Source of the DNA: Desulfoscipio geothermicus
GTDB taxonomy: Bacteria; Bacillota; Desulfotomaculia; Desulfotomaculales; Desulfallaceae
NCBI GenBank assembly: GCA_016841205.1
Contig: JAENZP010000016.1
Span: 1 to 64,000, forward strand
Direction: 5' to 3'
Length of the DNA: 64,000 bases
Both the position numbers and the translations under genes were made by a program. Numbering within the stretch: the first letter of the stretch is position 1; each line of letters opens with the position of its first letter. The notes beneath the pieces are model-generated. The model was not told where the DNA came from and did not search any database. It worked only from the letters and a program-made list of their open reading frames with translations. Below, piece by piece: positions 16,491 to 24,839 of this stretch.

Positions 16491-17253
16491 ACTACAACAG
16501 GTGTTTGCCGGCGGCAAGGCGTTTATTCCATTTATTACAGCGGGCGACCCATCATTGGAAATTACTGAACAATTGGTGCTTCAGATGGCTGAGGCCGGCG
16601 CGGATTTAATCGAGCTGGGGATACCTTTTTCCGATCCAATTGCAGAAGGCCCTGTAATTCAAGAGGCAGATAATCGTGCTCTAGCCGGTGGTGCAACGAC
16701 GGATAAAATATTTTCCATGGTAGAGAGTATTCGAAAGTCCTGCCAGGTACCTTTAGCTTTTATGACCTATGTAAATCCGATCTTTACTTATGGCACGGAT
16801 AAGTTTATGAAGAAATGTAAAGAAATTGGTATTGATGCGGTGATCGTGCCTGACGTGCCATTTGAAGAAAAAGAGGAACTTTTGCCTTTTTGCTCAAAAT
16901 ACGATGTCACCCTGATCTCCATGATTGCTCCCACATCCAATAACCGCATTCGCATGATTGCTAGTGAAGCGCAAGGCTTTATTTATTGCGTATCATCTAT
17001 GGGGGTCACTGGAGTTAGACAGGAGATTGGCAACGATGTTGAGGAAATGATCAAGTTAGTTAAAGAGGTTAAGGACATTCCCTGCGCAATCGGCTTCGGT
17101 ATCTCGACACCAGAACAAGCTAAGCAAATGGCCCAGTTTGCAGATGGAGTAATTGTGGGCAGTGCCATAGTAAAAATCATCGGCCAATACGGTGTGGACT
17201 GTGTACCTCAGGTTGTGGAATATGTGCGCAGCATGAAAAATAGTATTAAGTAA
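16483..17253 (+). CDS. trpA: Tryptophan synthase alpha chain
   Basis: A 256-residue TIM-barrel enzyme that cleaves indole-3-glycerol phosphate to indole, channelled to TrpB. Catalytic Glu is in [11 protein letters not shown] and Asp in [11 protein letters not shown]; the phosphate loop GFGIS and the IVGSAIV segment are present. The length is that of typical TrpA. Its ATG lies inside the end of trpB, indicating translational coupling. It is followed at once by the second T-box leader. Confidence 0.97.
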   Translation: MNKLQQVFAGGKAFIPFITAGDPSLEITEQLVLQMAEAGADLIELGIPFSDPIAEGPVIQEADNRALAGGATTDKIFSMVESIRKSCQVPLAFMTYVNPIFTYGTDKFMKKCKEIGIDAVIVPDVPFEEKEELLPFCSKYDVTLISMIAPTSNNRIRMIASEAQGFIYCVSSMGVTGVRQEIGNDVEEMIKLVKEVKDIPCAIGFGISTPEQAKQMAQFADGVIVGSAIVKIIGQYGVDCVPQVVEYVRSMKNSIK

Positions 17254-17277
17254 CTGTAAATTTAATAATCATAATCA

Positions 17278-17537
17278 AACCAATGAGCAAGAGAAGTAGG
17301 TATTGGAAAGTATCACAGAGAGCCGCTGTTGCTGGGAAAGCGGTATACTGGAAAATGCTGAATGGACTTGTGAGGGCGGCTTGAAACCAATGGGGAGTAG
17401 ACGTCGACGGGAACCCTGTCCGTTATCAGTGGGGTGCATAATAATCATGCAAAATGAGCGGGCGATTTATCGTCAATTTGGGTGGTACCGCAGAAGTTTA
17501 AGCTTTTGTCCCTGAGCAGGGATAAAAGCTTTTTTTG
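17278..17537 (+). promoter_or_regulatory. T-box leader, tRNA-Trp specific (second copy, before trpEGDCF)
   Basis: A second full T-box in the trpA-trpE gap. The specifier TGG (17363-17365) sits in the same CTGAATGGACTTG context as the first copy. The T-box core GGGTGGTACCGC is at 17480-17491, and the terminator stem AAGCTTTTGTCCCT with its partner (17500-17531) ends in a T-run. Most of the conserved blocks match the 14993 copy closely while spacers differ, so the two probably arose by duplication. It adds a second checkpoint for transcription entering trpE. Confidence 0.92.
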
Positions 17538-17580
17538 TTGCCATAGAGTGGCCATTTATTGGTGAAATGAGGTTGAACAG

Positions 17581-19041
17581 ATGATTAGACCTGATTCCGG
17601 GAGCATCCAGACACTGGCGAATGAGTACAGTATCATACCGATATGCCGAGAAATCTATGCCGATGTAATTACTCCCATTGCGTTGCTTAGAAAGTTTTCA
17701 GGCATTAGCAGACGTTATTACCTGCTGGAGAGTATCGAGGGCGGGGAAAAATGGGGCCGTTATTCTTTTCTAGGCTTCGACCCGGTTTTGCGGGTGTATT
17801 GTAAAGAACAAACGGTTACCATCGAGCAGAATGATGAGATTGCGAAGATTAAAACTAACCACCCTTATGATGTATTGCGGAAAATTCAACAGGATTACAA
17901 ATCTCCCCGAATACCCGGTATGCCACCGTTTACCGGGGGATTTGTCGGCTACTGGGCCTACGCCATGCTTGGTTACGCGGAGCCAAAATTATCAATTAAG
18001 CGGGGCGAATTCAACGATTTTGATCTTATGTTGTTTGACAAGGTGATCGCTTATGATCATCTCAAGCAGAAAATCTGTATTGTGGTCAACATGAAAACTG
18101 ACCAGGTGTTGGAAAACTACGGCAAAGCCACCGCGGAATTAGAGGCCATTGCCGGCTTGATCAGGGATACCCGGAGGTTACCCCAGCCTAAGAGTGATAA
18201 AAATGTCAATTTTACATGCAATGTCAGCAAGGAAGAATACTGCAATATGGTTGAACGGACCAAAGAATACATTCGTGAGGGAGACATCTTTCAGGCAGTA
18301 ATCTCACGGCAGTTTGCAGCTCCTTACCAAGGCAGTTTGCTAAATGCATACCGGGTTTTGAGAACAACCAATCCTTCACCCTACATGGTTTACATGAACA
18401 TGGATGGAGACGAAATAATGAGCACATCTCCGGAAACGCTGGTGCGTTTACAAAACGGGCGGCTGACTACTTTCCCGGTGGCAGGGTCCCGGCCGAGAGG
18501 AAAAACCGACGAAGAGGATAAACACTTGGAAAATGAGTTGTTGGCTGATGAAAAAGAACTGGCGGAACATAATATGCTGGTTGACCTCGGCAGGAACGAC
18601 CTGGGTAAAATTTCGCAGTTCTCCTCGGTAGAAGTCACCAATTATATGGCTATACATCGCTATTCAACTATTATGCATATCTGTTCCCAGGTGGAAAGTA
18701 ATATACTGCCCAATTGTGACGGGTACAGTGCCATTGAGGCTGTGCTGCCGGCAGGAACCCTGTCCGGCGCGCCAAAGATCAGAGCCTGCGAAATTATTAA
18801 CGAGATGGAAGCCCAGCCGCGCGGGATATACGGAGGCGCACTGGGATATCTGGATTTTACCGGGAATATGGATACCTGCATCGCCATTCGCATGGCCGTA
18901 AAGAAGGATAATAAAGTTTATGTGCAGGCGGGTGGTGGTATTGTAGCCGATAGTATTCCTGAAAATGAGTATGAAGAATCCGGCAATAAGGCCCTGGCGG
19001 TAATTAACGCTATTTGCAATGCCGCGGAGGTTGATGACTGA
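17581..19041 (+). CDS. trpE: Anthranilate synthase component I
   Basis: A 486-residue chorismate-binding enzyme that makes anthranilate with TrpG. The N-terminal LLES motif (YYLLESIEGGEKWGRYSF, about residue 50) is the element that binds tryptophan for feedback inhibition. The catalytic domain carries EGDIFQAVISRQF, LVDLGRNDLGK and AGTLSGAPKIRACEI. Its stop codon overlaps the trpG start (TGATG). It lies downstream of the second T-box, so entry into the pathway is controlled both by tRNA charging and by enzyme inhibition. Confidence 0.96.
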   Translation: MIRPDSGSIQTLANEYSIIPICREIYADVITPIALLRKFSGISRRYYLLESIEGGEKWGRYSFLGFDPVLRVYCKEQTVTIEQNDEIAKIKTNHPYDVLRKIQQDYKSPRIPGMPPFTGGFVGYWAYAMLGYAEPKLSIKRGEFNDFDLMLFDKVIAYDHLKQKICIVVNMKTDQVLENYGKATAELEAIAGLIRDTRRLPQPKSDKNVNFTCNVSKEEYCNMVERTKEYIREGDIFQAVISRQFAAPYQGSLLNAYRVLRTTNPSPYMVYMNMDGDEIMSTSPETLVRLQNGRLTTFPVAGSRPRGKTDEEDKHLENELLADEKELAEHNMLVDLGRNDLGKISQFSSVEVTNYMAIHRYSTIMHICSQVESNILPNCDGYSAIEAVLPAGTLSGAPKIRACEIINEMEAQPRGIYGGALGYLDFTGNMDTCIAIRMAVKKDNKVYVQAGGGIVADSIPENEYEESGNKALAVINAICNAAEVDD

Positions 19042-19607
19042 TGATTTTGCTGATCGATAATTACGATAGCTTTTCCTATAATCTGGTACAGCTGGCCGGC
19101 GGCATCAATCCGGATATTAGAGTTATACGAAATGATGAACTGAGCGTGTCGGGGATTGAAGCGCTGAAGCCTTCTCACGTCATTCTTTCGCCCGGCCCTG
19201 GTTATCCGAAGGATGCCGGTATTTGCGAAGATGTGGTCCTTAGCCTGGCCGGAGAAGTTCCTATCCTGGGAGTGTGCCTGGGACATCAGGCTATTTGTGA
19301 AGTGTATGGAGCAGAAATCTCTCATGCCAAACGGCTGATGCACGGAAAAAAGTGTACCATAAGCCTTGACGACACGTGCTTTCTCTTCCATGGGCTTCCC
19401 CGGCATATTGAGGCCGCGCGTTATCATTCGCTGGCTGCACGGGAAGAAACGCTCCCCGCCCAATTGCAGGTAATTGCTGAAGATGAGCTGGGAGAAGTAA
19501 TGGCCGTTAAACACGAAAAATTTGATGTTTTTGGAGTGCAGTTTCACCCGGAATCTATTATGACCCCTCTGGGGCATGTAGTTATACAAAATTTTTTAAA
19601 TTTATAG
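19041..19607 (+). CDS. trpG: Anthranilate synthase component II (glutamine amidotransferase)
   Basis: A 188-residue class I glutamine amidotransferase that supplies ammonia to TrpE. The nucleophile Cys is in GVCLGHQA (about residue 78) and the His/Glu pair is in GVQFHPES near the end. It is translationally coupled to trpE through an overlapping TGATG. As the only such subunit in the window it may also serve aminodeoxychorismate synthase (PabA), as in several Firmicutes. Confidence 0.94.
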   Translation: MILLIDNYDSFSYNLVQLAGGINPDIRVIRNDELSVSGIEALKPSHVILSPGPGYPKDAGICEDVVLSLAGEVPILGVCLGHQAICEVYGAEISHAKRLMHGKKCTISLDDTCFLFHGLPRHIEAARYHSLAAREETLPAQLQVIAEDELGEVMAVKHEKFDVFGVQFHPESIMTPLGHVVIQNFLNL

Positions 19608-19619
19608 GGGGAAAATAAA

Positions 19620-20642
19620 ATGATAAAGAATGCTATTCAGGCAGTAATCGATGGCAAAGATCTTGACTTTGAAACCGCTAAATTAGTTATGAACGCCATG
19701 ATGGACGGTACTGCTACCCAGGCGCAAATGGGTGCGTTATTAACCGGGCTGAGAATGAAGGGCGAAACAGTAGAGGAAATAACCGCCTGCGCCACGGTGA
19801 TGCGTGAAAAAGGTCTTAGGATTAACCCGGTACGCAATGTTATTGATATCGTCGGAACCGGCGGTGACGGGACGAACACCTTCAATATTTCCACTACATC
19901 CGCTTTCGTTATTGCGGCAGGTGGAGTTCCGGTAGCCAAACACGGGAATCGCGGGGTATCAAGCAAAAGTGGTGCGGCTGATGTTCTGGAGTGTCTGGGG
20001 ATTAATCTCAACCTGACGCCTGAACAAAGCGAAGAAGTATTAGAAAAGACCAATATTTGTTTCATGTTCGCCCAACTCTATCATACATCAATGAAATACG
20101 CGGCACCGGTACGCAAAGAAATGGGAGTTCGCACCATCTTCAACGTATTGGGACCCCTGGCCAACCCGGCGGGAGCGACCATGCAGTTAATGGGTGTATA
20201 TGACCGTAAGTTGATAGAGCCCCTGGCGCAGGTGCTTTCAAATCTTGGTGTGGTAAGGGGGCTGGCGGTAAGCGGCGGCAGTGAGGGAATGGATGAAGTA
20301 ACTCTGACTGGAGAAACCTATGTTTGTGAAATTAGGAATGGAGAGCTAGTTTCATATGAAATAACGCCGGAACAGTTTGGGTTCAGCCGCTGTACCCTTG
20401 AGGATTTGGCCGGCGGCAGCCCTGCGGAAAATGCGCAAATTACCCTGGATATATTAAACGGCCGGGAAAGAGGACCCAAGCGTGACGTGGTAGTCTTGAA
20501 TTCGGCTATGGGCCTTTATTTAGGTATTGATAATTGTACCGTATCGGAATGTATTAAAACGGCCCAGGATATCATTGATAGTGGAAAAGCCGCAGCTAAA
20601 CTGGAACAGTTTCGCAAGCTGACCAATGAGGTTGCCCAATGA
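19620..20642 (+). CDS. trpD: Anthranilate phosphoribosyltransferase
   Basis: A 340-residue enzyme that joins anthranilate with PRPP. The PRPP-binding VGTGGDGTNTFNISTT motif (about residues 78-93), the KHGNRGVSSKSGAADVLE block and NVLGPLANPA are all present. AGGGGGAAAATAAA precedes ATG 19620, 12 bases after trpG. The stop overlaps the trpC start by 4 bases (ATGA). Confidence 0.96.
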   Translation: MIKNAIQAVIDGKDLDFETAKLVMNAMMDGTATQAQMGALLTGLRMKGETVEEITACATVMREKGLRINPVRNVIDIVGTGGDGTNTFNISTTSAFVIAAGGVPVAKHGNRGVSSKSGAADVLECLGINLNLTPEQSEEVLEKTNICFMFAQLYHTSMKYAAPVRKEMGVRTIFNVLGPLANPAGATMQLMGVYDRKLIEPLAQVLSNLGVVRGLAVSGGSEGMDEVTLTGETYVCEIRNGELVSYEITPEQFGFSRCTLEDLAGGSPAENAQITLDILNGRERGPKRDVVVLNSAMGLYLGIDNCTVSECIKTAQDIIDSGKAAAKLEQFRKLTNEVAQ

Positions 20643-21424
20643 TCCTCGATACTATTGCGGCTGCCACTAGAATTAGAGTAGAGCGCAAGAAAGCGGAGGC
20701 GCCGCTTGAACAAGTTAGAAAAGCGGCTCTGAGCATGAATGCCGAAACAGGTTTTCCTTTTGAAGCGGCCATAAACAAACCGGACATCAGTTTTATCTGT
20801 GAAGTTAAAAAAGCATCACCATCAAAAGGAATGATTGTGGCCGATTTTCCGTATGTACAAATTGCCGGAGAATACGAGATGGCCGGAGCGGATGCCATAT
20901 CCGTACTGACGGAACCGGAATACTTTCTTGGCAGCGATGATTACTTAGTGCAAATAAAAGATGCGGTTTCAATACCTGTGCTCCGTAAAGACTTTATAGT
21001 TGATTCTTATCAAATTTATGAAGCCAAAACCCTTGGAGCGTCAGCTGTTCTGCTTATCTGCGCGCTTTTGGATAGCAAGAAAATCCAGAACTGTCTTGCT
21101 ATATGCGATGAACTGGGTTTGTCAGCGCTGGTCGAAGCGCATGACGATAGGGAAGTTGAATTGGCACTGGCAGCCCAAGCCAGAGTTATCGGGGTGAACA
21201 ATCGAAATCTTAAGGATTTTACGGTAGACATCGGCAACAGTATCAGACTACGCAAATTGGTGCCGGACAACATTCTCTTTATCGCAGAAAGTGGTATTAA
21301 AACTGCTTCCGATATTGAAATGCTGCGGCAGGCCAAAGTCAACGGTGTCCTAATCGGTGAAACGCTGATGCGCAGTCCGGATAAGAAAAAAATGTTCGCC
21401 GAATTGCGGGGTATAGCTAAATGA
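20639..21424 (+). CDS. trpC: Indole-3-glycerol phosphate synthase
   Basis: A 261-residue TIM-barrel enzyme that closes the indole ring of CdRP. Visible motifs are FICEVKKASPSKG (catalytic Lys), the VLRKDFIVD strand, LSALVEAHD, GVNNRNL and FIAESGI. It overlaps trpD and trpF by 4 bases each (ATGA), so translation is coupled. It is a stand-alone TrpC, not the TrpC-TrpF fusion of enterics. Confidence 0.96.
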   Translation: MILDTIAAATRIRVERKKAEAPLEQVRKAALSMNAETGFPFEAAINKPDISFICEVKKASPSKGMIVADFPYVQIAGEYEMAGADAISVLTEPEYFLGSDDYLVQIKDAVSIPVLRKDFIVDSYQIYEAKTLGASAVLLICALLDSKKIQNCLAICDELGLSALVEAHDDREVELALAAQARVIGVNNRNLKDFTVDIGNSIRLRKLVPDNILFIAESGIKTASDIEMLRQAKVNGVLIGETLMRSPDKKKMFAELRGIAK

Positions 21425-22041
21425 CCAAAATTAAAATATGCGGTTTGACACGAAAAGAGGATATAGAAGCAGTAAACCGCTGGCTGCCGGACTACGTTGG
21501 TTTCGTGTTTTGCCAAAGCCGCCGGCGGGTGACACCTGAACAGGCAGCTCTTCTTAAAACTGATCTTAATGTTCGTATTAAAGCGGTGGGGGTTTTTGTC
21601 AATGAATCGGTTCCCTCCATTGTTAAACTATGCAATACCTGTGTAATAGATGTGGTACAGCTGCATGGGGATGAAAGCGAAGCATATATAATGGAACTTA
21701 AAGATCAAATTGATTGTCCGGTAATCAAAGTAGTGCGGGTGCAGAGTACGGAACAGGTTCGGCAGGCAGAGAAGTTATCCTGTGATTTGCTTTTGCTGGA
21801 TACTTATCAAAAAGCAGAGTATGGTGGCAGTGGAAAAACATTCGATCATTCAATGATCCCACTCCTTGAGAAGCGATTCTTTCTAGCCGGTGGATTGGAA
21901 AATAGCAATATAGCCCGGGTAATCGAGAAATATAATCCTTATGGGGTTGATATAAGCAGTGGTGTAGAAACTGATGGCATAAAGGATGAGGACAAGATTA
22001 GGCAGATCGTCCAAACGGTCAGAAGTTTAGAATGCAAATAA
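21421..22041 (+). CDS. trpF: Phosphoribosylanthranilate isomerase
   Basis: A 206-residue TIM-barrel isomerase. The N-terminal [11 protein letters not shown] motif carries the catalytic Cys, FVFCQSRR and VVQLHGDE are typical, the general-acid Asp lies in LLLDTY, and the C-terminus has the phosphate-binding VDISSGVET. It is coupled to trpC by a 4-base overlap and is followed 13 bases later by aroF. Confidence 0.95.
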   Translation: MTKIKICGLTRKEDIEAVNRWLPDYVGFVFCQSRRRVTPEQAALLKTDLNVRIKAVGVFVNESVPSIVKLCNTCVIDVVQLHGDESEAYIMELKDQIDCPVIKVVRVQSTEQVRQAEKLSCDLLLLDTYQKAEYGGSGKTFDHSMIPLLEKRFFLAGGLENSNIARVIEKYNPYGVDISSGVETDGIKDEDKIRQIVQTVRSLECK

Positions 22042-22054
22042 GGGAGGCTGTAGG

Positions 22055-23077
22055 ATGATATTTGTATTAAAACCGGGTGTGCCTCAAGAAAAAATTGAGC
22101 AATTTCAACTGATGATCGAGTCGCGCGGTTTCAAAACTTTTCTAAATACCGGCACGGAACATACTGTAGTCTGTTTGATTGGCAACACGGTTGTAATAGA
22201 TTTGGATTCGGTTGTTCAAAACAACGATATTGTGGAATATGGCAAACGCGTGACTGAACCATATAAAGCAGTTAACCGAACTATACATCCGGAGGATACG
22301 ATGGTAAATGTAAACGGTATAACCATTGGCGAGGGCATGTTTCAAGTTATAGCGGGACCATGCTCGGTAGAAAGTGAAGAACAGATTATAGCGGTTGCCA
22401 GGTCCGTGAAAGCCAGCGGGGCAACTATGCTGAGGGGCGGCGCTTTTAAGCCGCGCACTTCACCGTATGCCTTTATGGGACTGCATGAGGATGGATTGCG
22501 CCTTTTGCTTAAGGCCAAAAAAGAGACCGGCTTACCGATTGTTACTGAAATAATGAATCAAACTCAGCTGCCTTTATTCGAGGAAATCGATATTATCCAG
22601 GTCGGCGCCAGAAATATGCAGAATTTCGATCTACTCACTGAAGTGGGGCGGTTTAACAAGCCGGTACTGCTTAAACGGGGGCTTGCCAATACGTTGGAAG
22701 AGCTGTTGATGAGTGCCGAATATATTTTATCCGCAGGAAACAGTCAGGTTATTTTATGCGAAAGAGGGATTCGTACCTTTGAGACAGCTACCCGAAATAC
22801 TCTTGACTTATCGGCAATTCCACTCTTAAAACAGAAATCTCATCTCCCGGTTATTGTTGACCCCAGTCATGCCGCCGGTCTTCGGAGTCTGGTGGCGCCG
22901 TTGGCGCGTGCCGCGGTAGCGGCGGGAGCGGATGGATTAATGATTGAAACCCATAATGATCCTGCCAGGGCTCTGTGTGATGGTGCCCAGTCTCTAGACC
23001 TGGTGCAGTTTAGCGATTTAATGGAGGATTTAAAACGTCGTATCGCATTTGAGGGAAAACAGATAGAAGTTGTTTAG
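22055..23077 (+). CDS. aroF: 3-deoxy-7-phosphoheptulonate (DAHP) synthase, type I-beta with N-terminal regulatory domain
   Basis: A 340-residue first enzyme of the shikimate pathway (PEP plus erythrose 4-phosphate). Residues 1-70 form a ferredoxin-like regulatory domain ([17 protein letters not shown]) typical of I-beta enzymes that respond to aromatic amino acids. The catalytic barrel has [36 protein letters not shown] and [15 protein letters not shown] precedes the ATG. Its place at the end of the trp operon puts precursor supply under the same T-box control. No clear terminator follows. Confidence 0.94.
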   Translation: MIFVLKPGVPQEKIEQFQLMIESRGFKTFLNTGTEHTVVCLIGNTVVIDLDSVVQNNDIVEYGKRVTEPYKAVNRTIHPEDTMVNVNGITIGEGMFQVIAGPCSVESEEQIIAVARSVKASGATMLRGGAFKPRTSPYAFMGLHEDGLRLLLKAKKETGLPIVTEIMNQTQLPLFEEIDIIQVGARNMQNFDLLTEVGRFNKPVLLKRGLANTLEELLMSAEYILSAGNSQVILCERGIRTFETATRNTLDLSAIPLLKQKSHLPVIVDPSHAAGLRSLVAPLARAAVAAGADGLMIETHNDPARALCDGAQSLDLVQFSDLMEDLKRRIAFEGKQIEVV

Positions 23078-23198
23078 TTCCTGTGATGGACTTATAAAAT
23101 TATTTTTTTGCTTGTGGTTGAGTGTACATGATGTTAAATTTGTGATAAAAAAATAATATAGTTGTAAATATTAAATGTCTATGCGGGAAGTGAATATT

Positions 23199-23966
23199 GT
23201 GCTGGGTGCAATAATAGGTGATATTGTTGGGTCTATATATGAGTTCAATAATATTAAAACAAAGTCATTTGAGCTAATCTCAAGCAATTCAAGATTTACC
23301 GACGATACGGTTTTGACTATGGCAACAATCGATTCATTATTAAATGAGGTACCTTTTGTTATAGCATATAAAAAATGGTTTAATAAATATCCTAATGTTG
23401 GATACGGTGGAAGCTTTATGGAGTGGGCGAAATCTGATAGCAGTGAGCCTTATAATAGCTGGGGTAACGGCTCTGCCATGAGAGTAAGTCCGGTTGGGTT
23501 ATATTTTAAAACACTGGAAGAAGTCCTGGCTAAAGCCAAAGAAAGTTCAGAAGTTACCCATAATCACCCGGAAGGTATTAAAGGAGCACAAGTTACAGCT
23601 TTATCTGTTTTTTTGGCTAAGACAGGCAGGAAAAAGTCAGAGATCAAAAAATTTATTGAAGATAATTTTAAGTATAATTTAGATGAGTCCACATCGAGTA
23701 TTAGAAAATGGTATAAGTTTGATGTGTCTTGTCAAGGAAGTGTGCCGCAAGCTATAATAGCTTTTTTAGAATCAAGTGATTTTGAGGATGCCATAAGAAA
23801 TGCTGTCTCTATTGGAGGAGATAGTGATACGATTGCATGTATTACAGGTTCAATCGCAGAAGCTTACTATAAAGACATACCTGAAGAAATTAAAACTGTG
23901 GTTCTAAGTAAGCTGGATAGTGAGATGCGGACGCTGATTGAAAGGTTTTATAAATTTATAGGCTGA
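23199..23966 (+). CDS. ADP-ribosylglycohydrolase family protein
   Basis: A 255-residue DraG/ARH-type hydrolase that would remove ADP-ribose from a protein or small molecule. The metal-binding signatures are present: GAIIGDIVGSIYE at the start, SRFTDDTVLTMA (Asp-Asp), WGNGSAMRVSP, and the C-terminal SIGGDSDTIACITGS. The GTG at 23199 was chosen because the family begins at LGAIIGD and GGAAG lies upstream; an ATG at 23175 lacks a ribosome site. It stands alone; no ADP-ribosyltransferase or nif gene is nearby, so the target is unknown. Confidence 0.88.
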   Translation: MLGAIIGDIVGSIYEFNNIKTKSFELISSNSRFTDDTVLTMATIDSLLNEVPFVIAYKKWFNKYPNVGYGGSFMEWAKSDSSEPYNSWGNGSAMRVSPVGLYFKTLEEVLAKAKESSEVTHNHPEGIKGAQVTALSVFLAKTGRKKSEIKKFIEDNFKYNLDESTSSIRKWYKFDVSCQGSVPQAIIAFLESSDFEDAIRNAVSIGGDSDTIACITGSIAEAYYKDIPEEIKTVVLSKLDSEMRTLIERFYKFIG

Positions 23967-24012
23967 GATTTCTTGAATCATGACCATTTACTTGAAAATT
24001 AATTTCAAAATA

Positions 24013-24046
24013 GGCGCTATGAGTGATATAAGCTTATAGCGTTTTA
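24013..24046 (+). terminator. Rho-independent terminator after the ADP-ribosylglycohydrolase gene
   Basis: CGCTAT (24015-24020) pairs with ATAGCG (24036-24041), with further pairing possible inside, followed by TTTTATAAT. The T-run is short. Confidence 0.55.
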
Positions 24047-24079
24047 TAATTTGTTTTAAATTATTTTTAGTTGCTAACA

Positions 24080-24143
24080 TTGACATTTAGTATTGACTAG
24101 GATATAATTCAAACATAATTTTAGTAATTTAGTAATCAACTAA
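24080..24143 (+). promoter_or_regulatory. Strong sigma-A promoter with downstream palindromic operator (copy 1)
   Basis: TTGACA (24080-24085), exactly 17 bases, TATAAT (24103-24108). Starting 12 bases after the -10 is TTAGTAATTTAGTAA (24121-24135), and then ACTAA (24139-24143), so TTAGT-N5-ACTAA forms a palindrome with a third TTAGT half-site 8 bp upstream. The same promoter plus operator arrangement is found at 28838-28899. Confidence 0.7.
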
Positions 24144-24159
24144 ATTATGAGGTAGAATT

Positions 24160-24225
24160 ATGGTAATACAAGATAGACTGTTTACTGGTATAGAGATATT
24201 AGATGTTATTGGCACAAATATGTAA
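24160..24225 (+). CDS. Possible leader peptide or gene remnant (21 codons)
   Basis: ATG 24160 follows GAGGTAG and opens 21 codons (M-V-I-Q-D-R-L-F-T-G-I-E-I-L-D-V-I-G-T-N-M) to TAA 24223. It is the first frame after the strong promoter at 24080 and precedes the GIY-YIG gene. It could be a leader peptide or the start of a deleted gene. Confidence 0.3.
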   Translation: MVIQDRLFTGIEILDVIGTNM

Positions 24226-24254
24226 TTCATTTAGTCAGGAAAGGAAGTAAAAAT

Positions 24255-24614
24255 ATGGACAAGAAAAAGCGCAAGGAGTTGTTGGAGGAGTACAAACGGC
24301 TGAAAACCTATATGGGTGTAATCCAAATAACAAACAATGCTAACGGCAAAATTTACATAGCCGCCTATCCCAACCTGAAAAACAAATGGTTGACCATACA
24401 GGGCCAGTTGGTCATGGGTAGGCATGCAAATGCCCGGCTGCAAAAGGACTGGAAGGAACTGGGCCCTAAAGCTTTCACATACGAGGTGCTGGAGGAAAAG
24501 GATGCAGGCGAAGTTACCGATATGCGCTGGGAGCTTAAACAAATGGAAAAGCCGTGGTTGGAGAAATTACAGCCCTACGAAGACAGGGGATATAATAAGC
24601 CTCCGAGGGAATGA
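24255..24614 (+). CDS. GIY-YIG nuclease-like protein
   Basis: A 119-residue soluble protein. The N-terminal segment GVIQITNNANGKIYIAAYPNL matches the two GIY-YIG strands (here GVIQ...KIYIA), followed by a helix with the NARLQKDWKELG pattern seen in GIY-YIG proteins, and a conserved Glu in FTYEVLEE. The canonical GIY and YIG triplets are degenerate, so nuclease activity is uncertain. AGGAAAGGAAG precedes the ATG. It is read from the operator-bearing promoter at 24080. Confidence 0.7.
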   Translation: MDKKKRKELLEEYKRLKTYMGVIQITNNANGKIYIAAYPNLKNKWLTIQGQLVMGRHANARLQKDWKELGPKAFTYEVLEEKDAGEVTDMRWELKQMEKPWLEKLQPYEDRGYNKPPRE

Positions 24615-24674
24615 TAAGCCAAATATTAATTAGGCTTGTATTTTTCAAAGAAATTATATATAATAATATTATTG

Positions 24675-24750
24675 TGGCCCCATGGTCAAGCGGTAAAGAC
24701 GCTGCCCTCTCAAGGCGGAAACAGGGGTTCGATTCCCCTTGGGGCTACCA
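24675..24750 (+). tRNA. tRNA-Glu (anticodon CTC)
   Basis: A 76-base cloverleaf. Acceptor TGGCCCC pairs with GGGGCTA (24741-24747), and CCA is encoded. The anticodon stem CTGCC/GGCGG encloses the loop CTCTCAA, with anticodon CTC at 24709-24711. The T-arm has GGTTCGATTCC. CTC reads GAG (Glu). The first acceptor pair is T-A rather than the more usual G-C. A long coding-like frame across this region (from 24636) is false because it translates the tRNA. Confidence 0.93.
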
Positions 24751-24757
24751 TTAAATT

Positions 24758-24811
24758 TATAAAAATATATAACCATCTTTCAAAAATGAAAGATGGTTAT
24801 ATATTTTTATA
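24758..24811 (+). terminator. tRNA terminator, perfect 24-bp hairpin
   Basis: Left arm 24758-24781 and right arm 24788-24811 are perfectly complementary over 24 bases with loop AAAAAT; the right arm ends in ATATTTTTATA. It lies 8 bases after the tRNA CCA. The unusually long perfect stem could also be a processing site. Confidence 0.7.
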
Positions 24812-24839
24812 TGAATTTATCATAAAAGGAAAGAATTTA

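Noticed and set aside
24636-24839. N-terminal extension of the radical SAM frame
   Set aside because: It translates the tRNA-Glu gene and its terminator hairpin; the ribosome site and family alignment support the start at 24840.
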